A stretch of 64,000 nt of DNA from Saprospiraceae bacterium (GCA_016722295.1 JADKGL010000001.1:1-64000); one strand, 5' to 3'; counted from the stretch's first letter, positions 12,066-21,903 are shown. Notes: generated by a model not told the origin, from the letters alone. Made by a program: numbers and translations.

Positions 12066-13833
12066 TCAAATGATCTCCATTTTTTTCATAAGAAAACTTG
12101 CACTTCGATTTTTGCAAATACCATCTCGAAGTCTATAGTCAAAATACAAATTATCCTCTAAAATATCTACTTCAAAACATTTATTGAATAAAACCGAACC
12201 ATAATCCTCAGTCATCTGACAAACCTCAATATCATGAGTGGCTAATGCGCCAATAACCTGATTTGACATTAATTTCTTTATCACTTCAATTGTTCCATTC
12301 TGCTTGTCGTCTGAATTAGTTCCTCTCAATATTTCATCCAACAGTATAAAACAATTTCCCATTTGGGTGGCGTTACTATTTCTTTCAATCGTTTCACCTC
12401 GGCAAAAAAATACGATTCATTTTCTGCTAAAGAATCTGCTAATCGCATAGACACCCATACATCCATAGGATGGATTGACGCATGACTTGCACAAACTGGG
12501 GCACCGATCCTTGCAAGTATAAGATTTACACCCAGAGTTCGCAGAAATGTACTTTTACCCGACATGTTCGAACCACTCAAAATCATAAATCTTTGTTTAT
12601 CAAAATCAATTGAATTAGTCACTCGAACTTTTCTGGAATCAATGGGTGGCCTAAATTTTGAAATTGAATCATCTTTCTCTCATTAATTTCAGAAAAAACA
12701 TAAGCTGGATTGTTAAAAGAGAAATTTGCCAAACTATTCAATGCTTCCACTCTTCCTATAACTTCAAATGCTTCCACAAAATTTGCATTCGAACTCTGTT
12801 TCCACTTTAACAAATCTAAATATTTTCTCACATGAAACAAAAAAATACCATTGAATAAAACAGCAATTGGCAAATTCAGCATTGTGTGCAAGGAATCGAT
12901 ATATGATGATAATTTGGATATAGCTGTACTCGCTTTATAATTTCCCTCGACAAGTTTTCCCTGTAATTGATTTAGCAATTTACTTTCAAAATTTTCACTT
13001 TCAATTTTCTGAAATATACTTCTATATTGCTCCAATTGATTTGCAGCTGTCTCAAAATGTGATAAATCTAACTGGATCTTCTTTGCAAATGTAGAAAAAT
13101 AAAATAGGTTAAAAATAAATATACTAGAGCATATTTTCCAAAAAATAGTTATGTCAAAACTAAGATAAATAAAAAGGAAAGTATAAGAAATATAGGTGAT
13201 ATCCAAATAATAATGTTTGCCACACTTGAAGAAAATAAACTCTTTTGATGTAACCAATTTACTAATTGGCTATAACTTTTTTTGAATCCTCAGACTTAAT
13301 CCCAAACGCCAAAACATCTTGTCGAAAATTCACCTTAGCTGCAAGTTCTTTTATTGCCAATTGGCTTTCTACAATTTGTTCGCTAGACAAAGGATCACAC
13401 AAATATGTTGCAAAAAAATGTCTGCCCGGATAAGTTCCACATCGATTCAAATAATGATATAAAGATGCTTCACCAAAAAAATCTAAATCAAATGAAAATG
13501 GTGACCTGGTATGTTAAACTCGCTTCCATTATCATATCTATTCTTTTCCCCATTCAAAACATTCAGCTCATTCTTATTGATTTGTAGTAATATAGAAAGT
13601 AAATCGATTTGATGTAAAATTTTCTTATGAAATCTCATTACTATAAAAAAAATCAACAAGCAACTTAAACTCAAAAAAAGAAACTCATATCGAATTGTTT
13701 TAACAAATAAAAATCCGAAAACAATAAAACAAAGAATAGTTATCACTCTAACTATAACATACCATCTATCATGTTTAGAGCTAATTTTCAATTCTTGTGT
13801 AAAGGCATCAATCCGGGTATTATACTCTTGCAT
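12066..13833 (-). CDS. Membrane-anchored MutS-like ATPase (four frameshifts)
   Basis: Five fragments join into one protein of about 590 residues when one A/T is added at each of four runs: 13495-13498, 13277-13283, 12629-12632 and about 12362. Repaired joins read GHHFSFDLDFFGEASLYHY, DSKKSYSQLVNWLHQ and PEKVRVTNSIDF. The N-terminus has two hydrophobic helices (VIVRVITILCFIVFGFLFV and FLFLSLSCLLIFFIVM). A MutS-type lever/clamp region follows, then the ABC-type ATPase with Walker A GSNMSGKST (about 12548-12574), Walker B ILLDEILRGTNS and a downstream ATHD motif. It is known in Bacteroidota as a MutS-related protein and lacks the mismatch-recognition domain, so a classical mismatch-repair role is doubtful. 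It starts 8 bp after the ElaA gene. Confidence 0.85.
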
Positions 13834-13841
13834 ATTTCTAT

Positions 13842-14285
13842 CTACTTTCTAATCATTGCACAATGTGGAATAAAATCCTCCAAATATTCTTCACCAACTT
13901 CCTCAAAATCAAAACTGCGATAAAACACTTTTAAATAAGATTGTGCAGAAATTTTTATCCTTACATCCGGAAATTCTTTTTCGCAACATTGTATTGCTTG
14001 TTCCATTACGTATCTACCTGCCCCTGATCTTCGAAATTTCAATGAAGAAACTACTCTCCCTATAGAACAATAACCTGCATACGAAATATCTTTTGGCAAA
14101 CATCTTGCACAAGCAATTAATTGATCATCTTCATAAACCATAACATGATATGAGGCCTGATCTTTGTCATCACAATCCAAATAAGGACAATTCTGCTCCA
14201 CTACAAATACTTCACTACGCAACTTTAAAATTTCGTAAAGTTCAAATACTGACAATTCAGAAAATTGTTTTATCTCTACTCTCAT
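13842..14285 (-). CDS. ElaA-type GNAT N-acetyltransferase
   Basis: A 147-residue GNAT-fold protein resembling ElaA (LRSEVFVVEQNCPYLDCDDKDQ near the N-terminus is typical). The acetyl-CoA loop region is SIGRVVSSLKFRRSGAGRYVMEQA, with the R/Q-x-x-G-x-G/A equivalent RRSGAG. The preferred start is the ATG at 14285, not the TTG one codon upstream, because TGATG then couples it to the stop of the upstream EEP-fold gene. The substrate is unknown. It is probably co-transcribed with the EEP-fold gene and the MutS-like gene. Confidence 0.85.
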   Translation of the reverse strand: MRVEIKQFSELSVFELYEILKLRSEVFVVEQNCPYLDCDDKDQASYHVMVYEDDQLIACARCLPKDISYAGYCSIGRVVSSLKFRRSGAGRYVMEQAIQCCEKEFPDVRIKISAQSYLKVFYRSFDFEEVGEEYLEDFIPHCAMIRK

Positions 14286-15243
14286 CAACCTTTTAAATAA
14301 TATCGACCGAATAAACCAAGTGGATTCTCTCTTGTATCAACAATTATATTAAATTGATTGCATTCAAGATCTTGTGAAAAAAGGATCTCATTTTTTGGTG
14401 TGTTAAAAATTCCAAAAAAGACATTGTTAAGTGACTTTGACTATTATCTCTTCTACTTGAATTAAAATTTACATTTGATTTAAATTGAAGTAATTCAGGA
14501 GACCAAGGGACGATATTAAAATTAGCTCCAATAATTGATCGCTTTTCTCGAATTTTGATATACTCTGTCAAGATTCCTAAATTATCATTTAATTGATTAT
14601 AATCTTGCATTGTAAGAGGTGGAAGTGAGTTGCTTACAAAAATATCAATCGTATCTTTGCCATCGTACAAAACACTTGATTTTAAAATCGAATTACCTTC
14701 TGTAAGTATTGTATCTGGTGCTGACAATGGCAATTTTGATAATATTGCTTTGCCACTAAAATCTGACATCACATAAAGTAAATGATATGGATAAATACGT
14801 CTTACATCTTCCAACATATCAAACCAATCAGGTGTTACTTCCTCCAACAATATTAAATCTACATTTGGAATCGTAATTGATTTCATCGTACTCGCGTAAT
14901 CGTCATTACTCAAACTGGGATTGGCAAACAAAACTGAAATTCCTCTTTCTTTTTGATATTTTTTCTCTTGGAACAATTCTGGGTTAAAGCTATTCATCAA
15001 AAACAAACAAATTATTCCAGCAGCTCCAAAACAGACAAAAAGTAAGCGATGTATATTAAAAATTAAAAAAAATAAACCCGCAACCAAACATAACAACATC
15101 CAGTGTACTGCATAATTTGACAATTTCTTAAAATATAAAACATCTGGCGGGAATAATATTAGCAAAGTACTTATACAAAGTAATGCAATGAAAATCCATT
15201 GTATGTACTTATTTCGCAAATACTTCACTAGAAACCGTTTCAC
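14285..15243 (-). CDS. Membrane protein with degenerate endonuclease/exonuclease/phosphatase (EEP) fold
   Basis: The N-terminal 90 residues hold three hydrophobic helices (WIFIALLCISTLLILF, WMLLCLVAGLFFLIF, LFVCFGAAGIICLFLM). An EEP-like domain follows. As read, the frame stops at 14344. Adding one A at 14436-14438 continues it as KSLNNVFFGIFNTPKNEILF to ...GLFGRYYLKG and a TGA at 14285-14287 that overlaps the next ATG (TGATG), which supports the repair. Catalytic positions of the family look replaced: the usual N-T-H-P region is SNSLPP, GDxN is ANFN, the IDH segment is KNEILF, and the terminal SDH is replaced by ENPLGL; the metal-binding Glu (LLEE) remains. It is probably a non-catalytic relative. 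Confidence 0.7.
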
Positions 15244-15324
15244 AGCTCAAAAGTAGTTGAATTTTTCGATCTTACAAAGCGCAATCTGATATTCAAAACT
15301 ACAAGAATTTAAAAAGCTCTATTT

Positions 15325-17934
15325 TTATTTATTTATTACGGAAATAACAGCTTTATTATGCAAAGTCTTTTGATCCAAATTCACATAAGTAATGTGCAAC
15401 AGATAATTGCCTGTAGGCAACTTCTGAAATGAATCGTTATCTCCCTGCCACTTTATGACATCATTTGTTCCGAGTATCACCTGACTCAAATCTTTAACTT
15501 TCAATCCAGCTAAATCGAAAACTTCAACATGGATTTTTGTTCCAGGCTTGGTGAGTAAAAACTGAATAAACAAAAAATCTCTGTCTCCATCTCCATTTGG
15601 TGTAATATATTCTGAAGACAATTTATATTGTACTGAAGGAGTTAATGCTGTATCAATTGCTACATATTGACTATTTTTTATTCCAGGTGTGCCATATTCC
15701 ATTACTTCAGAACAAGATTGCCAACTTGAACTCAAGCCGCTATTTAATTTAGGGTGAATTCGCTCCAAAGAAACTCCATCTTTTGATTCTAGTAATGGAT
15801 TATGCATTTGTTCATCATATTTTACTCGATCAATTTCAGTAAATTTAAAATTTGAATATACACTCATTTGAACTATTCCACTTTTATCATCCAAGCTTGG
15901 AATTAGAGCTTTGTATATAACTGCACTATCATGAAAAGGGTAATTTTGTATTACATTTTCTGGTGATGCTGTAGCCACAAGGTAGGATCCTGGACTCATC
16001 ACACGATCCAATTTAATAGGAAGTTGTAAAGAATCTGTCAACAAATTTGAGATAAATAAATTTGCAACACTCAGCACTTTTGATGTAGGATTAAAGATTT
16101 CTATATAATCAACGCCACCAGAAAATGGATTGAATAAGATTTCATTTATAACTAATTCACCAGGCAATGGATCGCTTGGCAGAAAGAGTTCAACCTCTTT
16201 TGATTCAACTTGTACATTGGATAAACAGTCTTTTATATTTTGAATTTTCAAATTATACTTCTGCCCTTTTTGAAGTGGATTATTTAACAATAATATCAAT
16301 TCATTTTTTGAGGGCAAAGTCAATTCAACTGCCGCAATGCTATTTGAAGGATTTAATATGTAATTAGAAAAATCAGCGCTAGCCTCATCCAACGATTCAT
16401 CAAAAATCAACTTAATCTCCCATTCACTTAAAGCATATGCCTGTAGCAATTTTGGACCTTCGGTATCAGCTTCGAAAGACCAAACTGAATTTAATTGCCC
16501 TGGAGTACCTCCAGAAGGATTATTGCTTGCAGACCAATTTCTATTGGATTTACACAAGTGATTTGGATTACTCATTTCTAAACTATAGCCTCCATCACTT
16601 TTAGTTGAAGATTGATACCAACTCAGATCAAACTCCAATTCATGAAGTAGTTCTCCTAATTCATTTAAAATATATAATTGATCACCAGAATTGTTAATAC
16701 TAGGGAAACTACTAAGCCCAATCACCTTCCCAAATGGCTTAAATTGATTCGTATCCTTTTGATTACAAAGGATCACAAAACTATTTGCATCAATGAATCC
16801 AGAACGAATCAAATGTTTTCCACTAGCATCTGCCAAATTAAAATTCGTTAAATCAATGCGTTGAGAAACTCCATTATATAATTCAACATATTCAACTTCA
16901 GGCAATGCAACAGTTGGGCTAGGATCAGCCATAAATTCAGTGATTATTATATCATGCTTCTTTGTGGAAATTTTTTTAGTATAACTAAAATCAATTGAAT
17001 CTCGAATAGAGATATTCCCTTTACGATCCTTGATTTGCTTAAAAAACAAAGTGTATAATTGGCCAGATATAAGTGGATTTACAAAAGAAATTTTTAGTCT
17101 AGATGCATCATTATTAATAGCTCCAATGTTTGAAATTAAGGTACTTGGTTCGACACTTACATTCGTAGGAATAATTAGTGAATTCAAATCTACTTCTTCA
17201 TTCATAAGTACTGCAATTTCTGATTCATTCACATATTCCAATCCTAGAATATCCGGACCATCTACATCTACATTTGTGAAATTAACCGCAATATCGTCAA
17301 AGAAAAATTTATCCTTTCTTGTATCAGTATAAAAACATTTTAAGGAGAACATTGCATTTGAAATATTCAATGGACTGATATCTTTAAAAGTCGAATGCTC
17401 AACAAAATTTTCAGTACCATCATAACTGATAGAAACTGTAAAACGGAAATCTTTATGCTTGCGAATTCGAATTCTAGCTACTACTGGATCTGTTGCCAAT
17501 TTTCCCATTTCACCTTCACCTAATAGCTTACTATCAGTTTTATCTCTTGAATAAAATTTCCATCGATCTGTGTTACCATTCTCTCCTATTTCTAAATAAT
17601 AACTTTTTCCTAATGATTCATCAAGACTGTCTTTTGCTAAAAAAATTCTAATGAAATTGGTAGCAGAAGTGGCAAATCCCATTTGCAAATAAAATGACCA
17701 TTCCATACTATCTTGCATATCAATTCGCCGAAATAGTTGACTAGTCCCTGCCGCAGTTGATGAAAGCTTTAATTGGTTATTAGAGATTGTGAAATGACCC
17801 TTATCACCTTCCCATGCAGCGTTCAAAGTAGATTGACTAAACTGATCAATCCATTGAGCGTATCCAGTGGTTAAATTTAAAACTAAGCCTACATTAACTA
17901 AAAGAAATCTTAAAAAATTTAAATGCCTCTCCAT
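15325..17934 (-). CDS. Secreted lamin-tail-domain protein with FlgD-like C-terminal domain
   Basis: About 869 residues from the ATG at 17934 (MERHLNFLRFLLVNVGLVLNLTTGYAQ, a signal peptide). An upstream ATG at 17967 precedes the -7 box at 17955-17962 and is rejected. Domain order: a concanavalin-like region (about 30-220); Ig-like segments (IAVLMNEEVDLNSLIIP); a lamin-tail domain (HDIIITEFMADPSP...VEYVELYN); a second Ig-like segment; a second lamin-tail domain (GELVINEILFNPFSGGVDYIEIFN); and a final TPNGDGDRDFLFI...VEVFDLAGLKV...GNYLLHI domain of FlgD/gliding-associated type. The family is found in T9SS-bearing Bacteroidota, exported to the surface. It lies 81 bp before the EEP-fold gene on the same strand. 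Confidence 0.85.
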   Translation of the reverse strand: MERHLNFLRFLLVNVGLVLNLTTGYAQWIDQFSQSTLNAAWEGDKGHFTISNNQLKLSSTAAGTSQLFRRIDMQDSMEWSFYLQMGFATSATNFIRIFLAKDSLDESLGKSYYLEIGENGNTDRWKFYSRDKTDSKLLGEGEMGKLATDPVVARIRIRKHKDFRFTVSISYDGTENFVEHSTFKDISPLNISNAMFSLKCFYTDTRKDKFFFDDIAVNFTNVDVDGPDILGLEYVNESEIAVLMNEEVDLNSLIIPTNVSVEPSTLISNIGAINNDASRLKISFVNPLISGQLYTLFFKQIKDRKGNISIRDSIDFSYTKKISTKKHDIIITEFMADPSPTVALPEVEYVELYNGVSQRIDLTNFNLADASGKHLIRSGFIDANSFVILCNQKDTNQFKPFGKVIGLSSFPSINNSGDQLYILNELGELLHELEFDLSWYQSSTKSDGGYSLEMSNPNHLCKSNRNWSASNNPSGGTPGQLNSVWSFEADTEGPKLLQAYALSEWEIKLIFDESLDEASADFSNYILNPSNSIAAVELTLPSKNELILLLNNPLQKGQKYNLKIQNIKDCLSNVQVESKEVELFLPSDPLPGELVINEILFNPFSGGVDYIEIFNPTSKVLSVANLFISNLLTDSLQLPIKLDRVMSPGSYLVATASPENVIQNYPFHDSAVIYKALIPSLDDKSGIVQMSVYSNFKFTEIDRVKYDEQMHNPLLESKDGVSLERIHPKLNSGLSSSWQSCSEVMEYGTPGIKNSQYVAIDTALTPSVQYKLSSEYITPNGDGDRDFLFIQFLLTKPGTKIHVEVFDLAGLKVKDLSQVILGTNDVIKWQGDNDSFQKLPTGNYLLHITYVNLDQKTLHNKAVISVINK

Positions 17935-17954
17935 GAATACAATAAATTTATATA

Positions 17955-17962
17955 CGAAGGTA
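17955..17962 (-). promoter_or_regulatory. -7 box of the lamin-tail-domain gene
   Basis: The minus strand reads TACCTTCG, a TAnnTTYG-type Bacteroidota -7 element, 20 bp before the chosen start at 17934. It rules out the upstream in-frame ATG at 17967. Confidence 0.6.
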
Positions 17963-17996
17963 ACCATTTAAAATCATAACGTCCTATTTTTCAATT

Positions 17997-18036
17997 CGCC
18001 ATAAACATATTTTATGGCGATTTCTTTGTTACTTTG
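17997..18036 (+). promoter_or_regulatory. asd promoter region with 9-bp inverted repeat
   Basis: A perfect inverted repeat CGCCATAAA (17997-18005) / TTTATGGCG (18011-18019) lies where the -33 element should be. It is followed by TTACTTTG (18029-18036), one base off the TAnnTTTG -7 consensus, and the asd ATG at 18056. The position fits an operator. The region is shared with the divergent lamin-tail-domain gene. Confidence 0.45.
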
Positions 18037-18055
18037 CACAACAAAAATTCAAAAG

Positions 18056-19053
18056 ATGAAAGTTGCTATCGTCGGTGTCACTGGAATGGTCGGAAATGTC
18101 ATGCTTGAAGTATTATCTGAATTCAATTTTCCAGTGACAGAACTAATTCCAGTAGCATCAGAAAAATCAGTTGGCAGCACCATACTGTGGAAAGGACAAA
18201 CTTTTACTGTTCAATCGATGCAATCTGCTATTGAGGCACGACCGGCCATTGCCATTTTTTCAGCAGGAGGAGCGACATCATTAGAATATGCACCGAAATT
18301 TGCAGAAGTTGGCACTTTTGTAATTGATAATTCTTCAGCTTGGAGAATGGATCCTAATGTTCCGCTTGTGGTTCCTGAAATCAATCTAAACGCTATATCT
18401 AAAGAAACAAAATTATAGCCAATACAAATTATTCAACGATTCAAATGGTGATGGTTTTACATCCAATCCATCAAAAATATCCAATACATCGACTCGTAAT
18501 ATCAACTTATCAATCCTTTACAGGGACCGGTATGAAAGCCGTAAAACAATATGAATCCGAAAAAAACAGACAACCAGTAGTAGAGCCTCGAGCATATCAT
18601 CATCCGATATTTGAAAACTGTATTCCACAATGTGATAGTTTTTTGGACAATGGATATACTAAAGAGGAGATGAAATTAGTTCATGAAACTCGTAAAATCT
18701 TATCCAGTCCTTCTATTAATATAACCTCAACAGCGGTAAGAGTCCCTGTCTTCGGTGGACATTCAGAATCTATCAATATCGAGTTTAAAGGCCAATTTGA
18801 CATAGAAAATATTAAAATTCTATTAAAAAACAGTCCAGGAATCATCGTTTTGGATGATTTGGATGAATTTTCATACCCTACTCCATTACAGGCTTGGAAC
18901 AAAAATGAAGTCTTTGTTGGTCGAATTCGACGTGACGAATCTTTAGAAAATGGACTTAACCTATGGATTACGGCAGATAATCTAAGAAAAGGTGCCGCCA
19001 CAAATGCTGTCCAAATTGCATTGGGTTTGATAGAAAAGAAGCTCGTATTTTAA
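18056..19053 (+). CDS. asd: Aspartate-semialdehyde dehydrogenase, frameshifted, catalytic Cys replaced as read
   Basis: Converts aspartyl-4-phosphate to aspartate semialdehyde for Lys/DAP, Thr and Met synthesis. The N-terminal NADP fold has GVTGMVG (residues 7-13); later motifs are FSAGGATS, DNSSAWRMD, STYQSFTGTGMKAV and GRIRRDES. The start at 18056 is chosen because the upstream ATG at 18014 lies before the -7 box. The frame breaks at the A4 run 18409-18412; one added A gives ...KETKIIAN. Directly after this, the family motif NPNCST reads NTNYST: Pro is Thr and the nucleophile Cys (about residue 126, codon 18430-18432) is Tyr. The rest of the protein is well conserved, so local sequencing error is possible; if real, the enzyme is inactive. 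Confidence 0.9.
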
Positions 19054-19074
19054 TTTTTATTCAAAAAGCTTAAT

Positions 19075-19082
19075 TACCTTTG
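19075..19082 (+). promoter_or_regulatory. -7 box for the coiled-coil protein gene
   Basis: TACCTTTG matches the Bacteroidota -7 consensus exactly. It lies 22 bp after the asd stop and about 90-130 bp before the possible starts of the next gene. Confidence 0.55.
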
Positions 19083-19209
19083 TATTACCAAAAACTTGGA
19101 CTGATTTTTGAATACTAATTATCCGATTTGAATTTAAAATCTACAAGTACACTTCCGTAAGGGGAAGGAATTGAAAATCAAATATTTACAAAGTTTAGAA
19201 TTAAATTTT

Positions 19210-20679
19210 ATGCGATCAAGAATTGTGGTTTGGGGCATTAACTCCAAAGAAGAGAAAGTACTTTTGGCAATTGCACTTAATGCAGATGAAAATAAAATTG
19301 ACATCTGGAGTATACCTGAAAGAGAAATTACCGAAGAATTTTTCAACCAAATGATGTCAGAATGGAGAGAAGGAAAAGATCTCGATATTCCATCTAGTGC
19401 TGAACATAGGATCAATGAATTGACTATGTCGGATAGCATTTTGCCAGATGATATCAAAGTGGAGCGCAGTGATGTCATCCAAAGAGCTCAAATGGAATGG
19501 CATTTTGTCGTATTATCTTCGAAATTGTATCGCAATTTTAAAACTGAACTTGAAGATTTCTCCGATAAAGTGAAACGATTAGAAATATTTGACCAATCTG
19601 TATGGGATGAACTTAAAGGTTTGTGGGACGGAGTTCAAAAACATATATATGATAAAAATTTATTTAGAGATCACTCAGATAGTTTAAAAAGTAAGGCAAA
19701 TACGATATTCGAAGAGCTAAAAAGCCTTAGAAAAGCGTTAAATGCAGAGCTTAATCAAAAATCTAAAGAAATTACTGAATCGATCAATACAAGACTAAGC
19801 AATATTGAGCAAAAAATAAATTCTGGCGCTGTCTTAAAACCACTTTTTGATGATTTGAAAAAAATTCAAGAAGAATTTAAAACATTGAATATCAACAGAG
19901 AAGATCGCGATATTTTGTGGAAAAAACTCAATGAAGCATTTAAAGCAATTCGTGAGAAAAGAGATGGAGGCAAAAGTGAACATGCGAATTCAAATTTCGA
20001 CTCAGAAAATAATGACCGCATCTCAAGACGATTTGATGGTTTGCTCAATGCAATTCAAAAAATGGAGCAGTCAATCGGACGTGACACTAAGGATATAGAA
20101 TTTGAAAATAAAAGAATCGAAAGTTCTCAAGGTCAATTAGAAGCTCAAATTAGAGTGGCAAAAATTAGAATGATCGAAGATAGAATTCGATCAAAACAAG
20201 AAAAATTGGACGAACTCCTAAAAACAAAAGTGAAACTTGAAAAAATCACCGATAAGATCAAGAAGAGAGAAGAAAAACAAATAGAAAGGGTTAAAGACAT
20301 CACAAGATTAAAAGAAGAACAAGCTAAGATTAAAGCCAAAATATCTGAAGACATACATTCAGCTCAAGATTCAGTTTCGACTGAAGAAGCTGAAAAACTA
20401 CTTAAGGCGGCTGAAGGAATTAAAGCCTCCAAAGCGAAAAAAGCAGCGTCTCAAGATGAACCAATTCAATCAGGTAATGAAGATACAGGTTTGAAAGAAA
20501 AATTCATGACAGAAATTCTTCCAGTAAGTGAAATCCCAGAAGACATCAAGCTAGATGAAATAGTCGAAGAAGTCAGCTTAACTGAAATTGTACCCGAAGA
20601 AACAATAAATGAATCCCCAGAATTGCATTCAGAAAATTCAGAAGCTGATCAACAAACTGATAATAATAGTAATAGTTAA
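19210..20679 (+). CDS. Conserved coiled-coil protein of unknown function
   Basis: The ATG at 19210 gives MRSRIVVWGINSKEEKVLLAIAL and 489 residues; a TTG 13 codons upstream (19171) is a weaker alternative. A globular N-terminal part of about 90 residues is followed by QMEWHFVVLSSKLYR and then long charged coiled-coil stretches (about 100-420). The acidic low-complexity tail (about 430-489) is rich in Glu and Ser. There are no signal peptide or membrane segments, so it is cytoplasmic. I recognise the family as conserved in Bacteroidota but know no established function; a scaffold or DNA/cell-division-associated role would be a guess. The next gene begins 9 bp downstream, suggesting an operon. 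Confidence 0.75.
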   Translation: MRSRIVVWGINSKEEKVLLAIALNADENKIDIWSIPEREITEEFFNQMMSEWREGKDLDIPSSAEHRINELTMSDSILPDDIKVERSDVIQRAQMEWHFVVLSSKLYRNFKTELEDFSDKVKRLEIFDQSVWDELKGLWDGVQKHIYDKNLFRDHSDSLKSKANTIFEELKSLRKALNAELNQKSKEITESINTRLSNIEQKINSGAVLKPLFDDLKKIQEEFKTLNINREDRDILWKKLNEAFKAIREKRDGGKSEHANSNFDSENNDRISRRFDGLLNAIQKMEQSIGRDTKDIEFENKRIESSQGQLEAQIRVAKIRMIEDRIRSKQEKLDELLKTKVKLEKITDKIKKREEKQIERVKDITRLKEEQAKIKAKISEDIHSAQDSVSTEEAEKLLKAAEGIKASKAKKAASQDEPIQSGNEDTGLKEKFMTEILPVSEIPEDIKLDEIVEEVSLTEIVPEETINESPELHSENSEADQQTDNNSNS

Positions 20680-20688
20680 TAATTTTTT

Positions 20689-21696
20689 ATGAAACAGACA
20701 TTATTCTTTCTTTTCTTAAGTTCTAGTATGTGTTTTGGTCAAATCATTTACAATTCTAGTCCAGCTGTTGGAACAGAAGTAAGAACAAAGCGTTTAGACT
20801 ACACACAATATACAAAGGCGGATCGCGAAAAAACAGGTGCAAATCAATCATGGGTTTTTACCAAAGGAGAAATACCTGGTGAACCTGAAGAGATTCTGAT
20901 ATATGATGATCCCAAAAAGACATTCTTTAGTTCTCAATTCCCAGAAGCAAACTTGGCATCATACTATTTACCAAATTTGGATTCCTCTATAAATTATTAT
21001 TTTAAAGATCAAACAGGATTGTTCGATTTGGGAAACGCTGATCCCGCATCAACGAGCAAATGGAATTCTAAATTTAGAATTTATCAATATCCTATTAAGT
21101 TTGGAGAAGACTACTCAGATACCGTTACAGCTAATCTTAATGTTGATTTATTTGATATTAAATTAAATATGGATCGTCATACTGTAGTGGATGGATGGGG
21201 AACTGTTCAAACACCAATTGGATCATTTCCCTGCCTAAAATTGGTATCAAAATCATTTGGTGAAGGCTTTATAGGTCCGATTCCAGTACTTTCTCTAACT
21301 TCTGAAATTTATCAATGGGTGACGCCTAAATATCAAACACCTGTTGTGGCATTTGAAGCCAATGAAATTGAGCTTAATAATGAACTTTACAATGATACAG
21401 CAGTATATTATATTACAAATAGTATTACTTCAACTGAAAATTTCCAAGACATAAAAATCAAGGTTATATCCAATCCAGCTAAAGAAAATATTAATTTAGA
21501 GCTAGGAAAAGATTTAACTGGTTGGGCAAATATATCCTTACTATCTCAAGATGGTAAAGTAGTCTACAATTCCAATCAAAATCTTGATACTCAATACTGT
21601 ACGATCCCTTGTAAAGGAATCACTCCAGGCCTATATTTAATTTTAATACAGGCTGAACAAAGGAGATGGGCGATTGAGAAAATAATAATTGAATAA
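20689..21696 (+). CDS. Secreted protein with T9SS type A sorting domain
   Basis: 335 residues. The signal peptide MKQTLFFLFLSSSMCFGQ is followed by a mostly beta region of about 230 residues (motifs YTKADREKTGANQSWVF and VVDGWGTVQTPIGSFPCLKL). The final 70 residues resemble a T9SS sorting domain (IKVISNPAKENINLEL...SQDGKVVYNSN...GLYLILIQAEQRRWAIEKIIIE). It would be exported through the outer membrane by the T9SS. The catalytic role, if any, is not visible. It is probably co-transcribed with the coiled-coil gene 9 bp upstream. Confidence 0.8.
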   Translation: MKQTLFFLFLSSSMCFGQIIYNSSPAVGTEVRTKRLDYTQYTKADREKTGANQSWVFTKGEIPGEPEEILIYDDPKKTFFSSQFPEANLASYYLPNLDSSINYYFKDQTGLFDLGNADPASTSKWNSKFRIYQYPIKFGEDYSDTVTANLNVDLFDIKLNMDRHTVVDGWGTVQTPIGSFPCLKLVSKSFGEGFIGPIPVLSLTSEIYQWVTPKYQTPVVAFEANEIELNNELYNDTAVYYITNSITSTENFQDIKIKVISNPAKENINLELGKDLTGWANISLLSQDGKVVYNSNQNLDTQYCTIPCKGITPGLYLILIQAEQRRWAIEKIIIE

Positions 21697-21733
21697 AATC
21701 TTCAATTTTATTGATAGTTTTTTACAAAAATTC

Positions 21734-21763
21734 TTGTCATATATAGGAGAGTTTCTATATTTG
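21734..21763 (+). promoter_or_regulatory. Promoter of tRNA-Asn
   Basis: TTG (21734-21736), a 19-bp spacer and TATATTTG (21756-21763) form a good Bacteroidota promoter. It ends 19 bp before the mature tRNA 5' end. Confidence 0.7.
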
Positions 21764-21782
21764 CACTCCGATTTATTAGGAT

Positions 21783-21856
21783 GCCTCTTTAGCTCAGTTG
21801 GTTAGAGCGTCGGACTGTTAATCCGCAGGTCCTTGGTTCGAGCCCAAGAAGAGGCG
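21783..21856 (+). tRNA. tRNA-Asn(GTT)
   Basis: Cloverleaf: acceptor GCCTCTT (21783-21789) pairs with AAGAGGC (21849-21855), with discriminator G at 21856. The D arm is GCTC...GAGC. The anticodon loop ctGTTaa has GTT at 21817-21819. The T arm is CTTGG-TTCGAGC-CCAAG. CCA is not encoded. A promoter and a strong terminator flank it, so it is a single-gene transcript. Confidence 0.93.
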
Positions 21857-21865
21857 CGAGATTCT

Positions 21866-21903
21866 GAAAGCCTTGCTCGAAAGTGCAAGGCTTTCGCTTT
21901 TTA
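21866..21903 (+). terminator. Rho-independent terminator after tRNA-Asn
   Basis: A perfect 11-bp stem GAAAGCCTTGC (21866-21876) / GCAAGGCTTTC (21885-21895), with an 8-nt loop, is followed by GCTTTTT. It lies 10 bp after the tRNA and 14 bp before the PfkB gene. Confidence 0.85.

Noticed and set aside
17935..17967. Upstream start of the lamin-tail protein
   Set aside because: It overlaps the -7 box at 17955-17962 and precedes a normal signal peptide.
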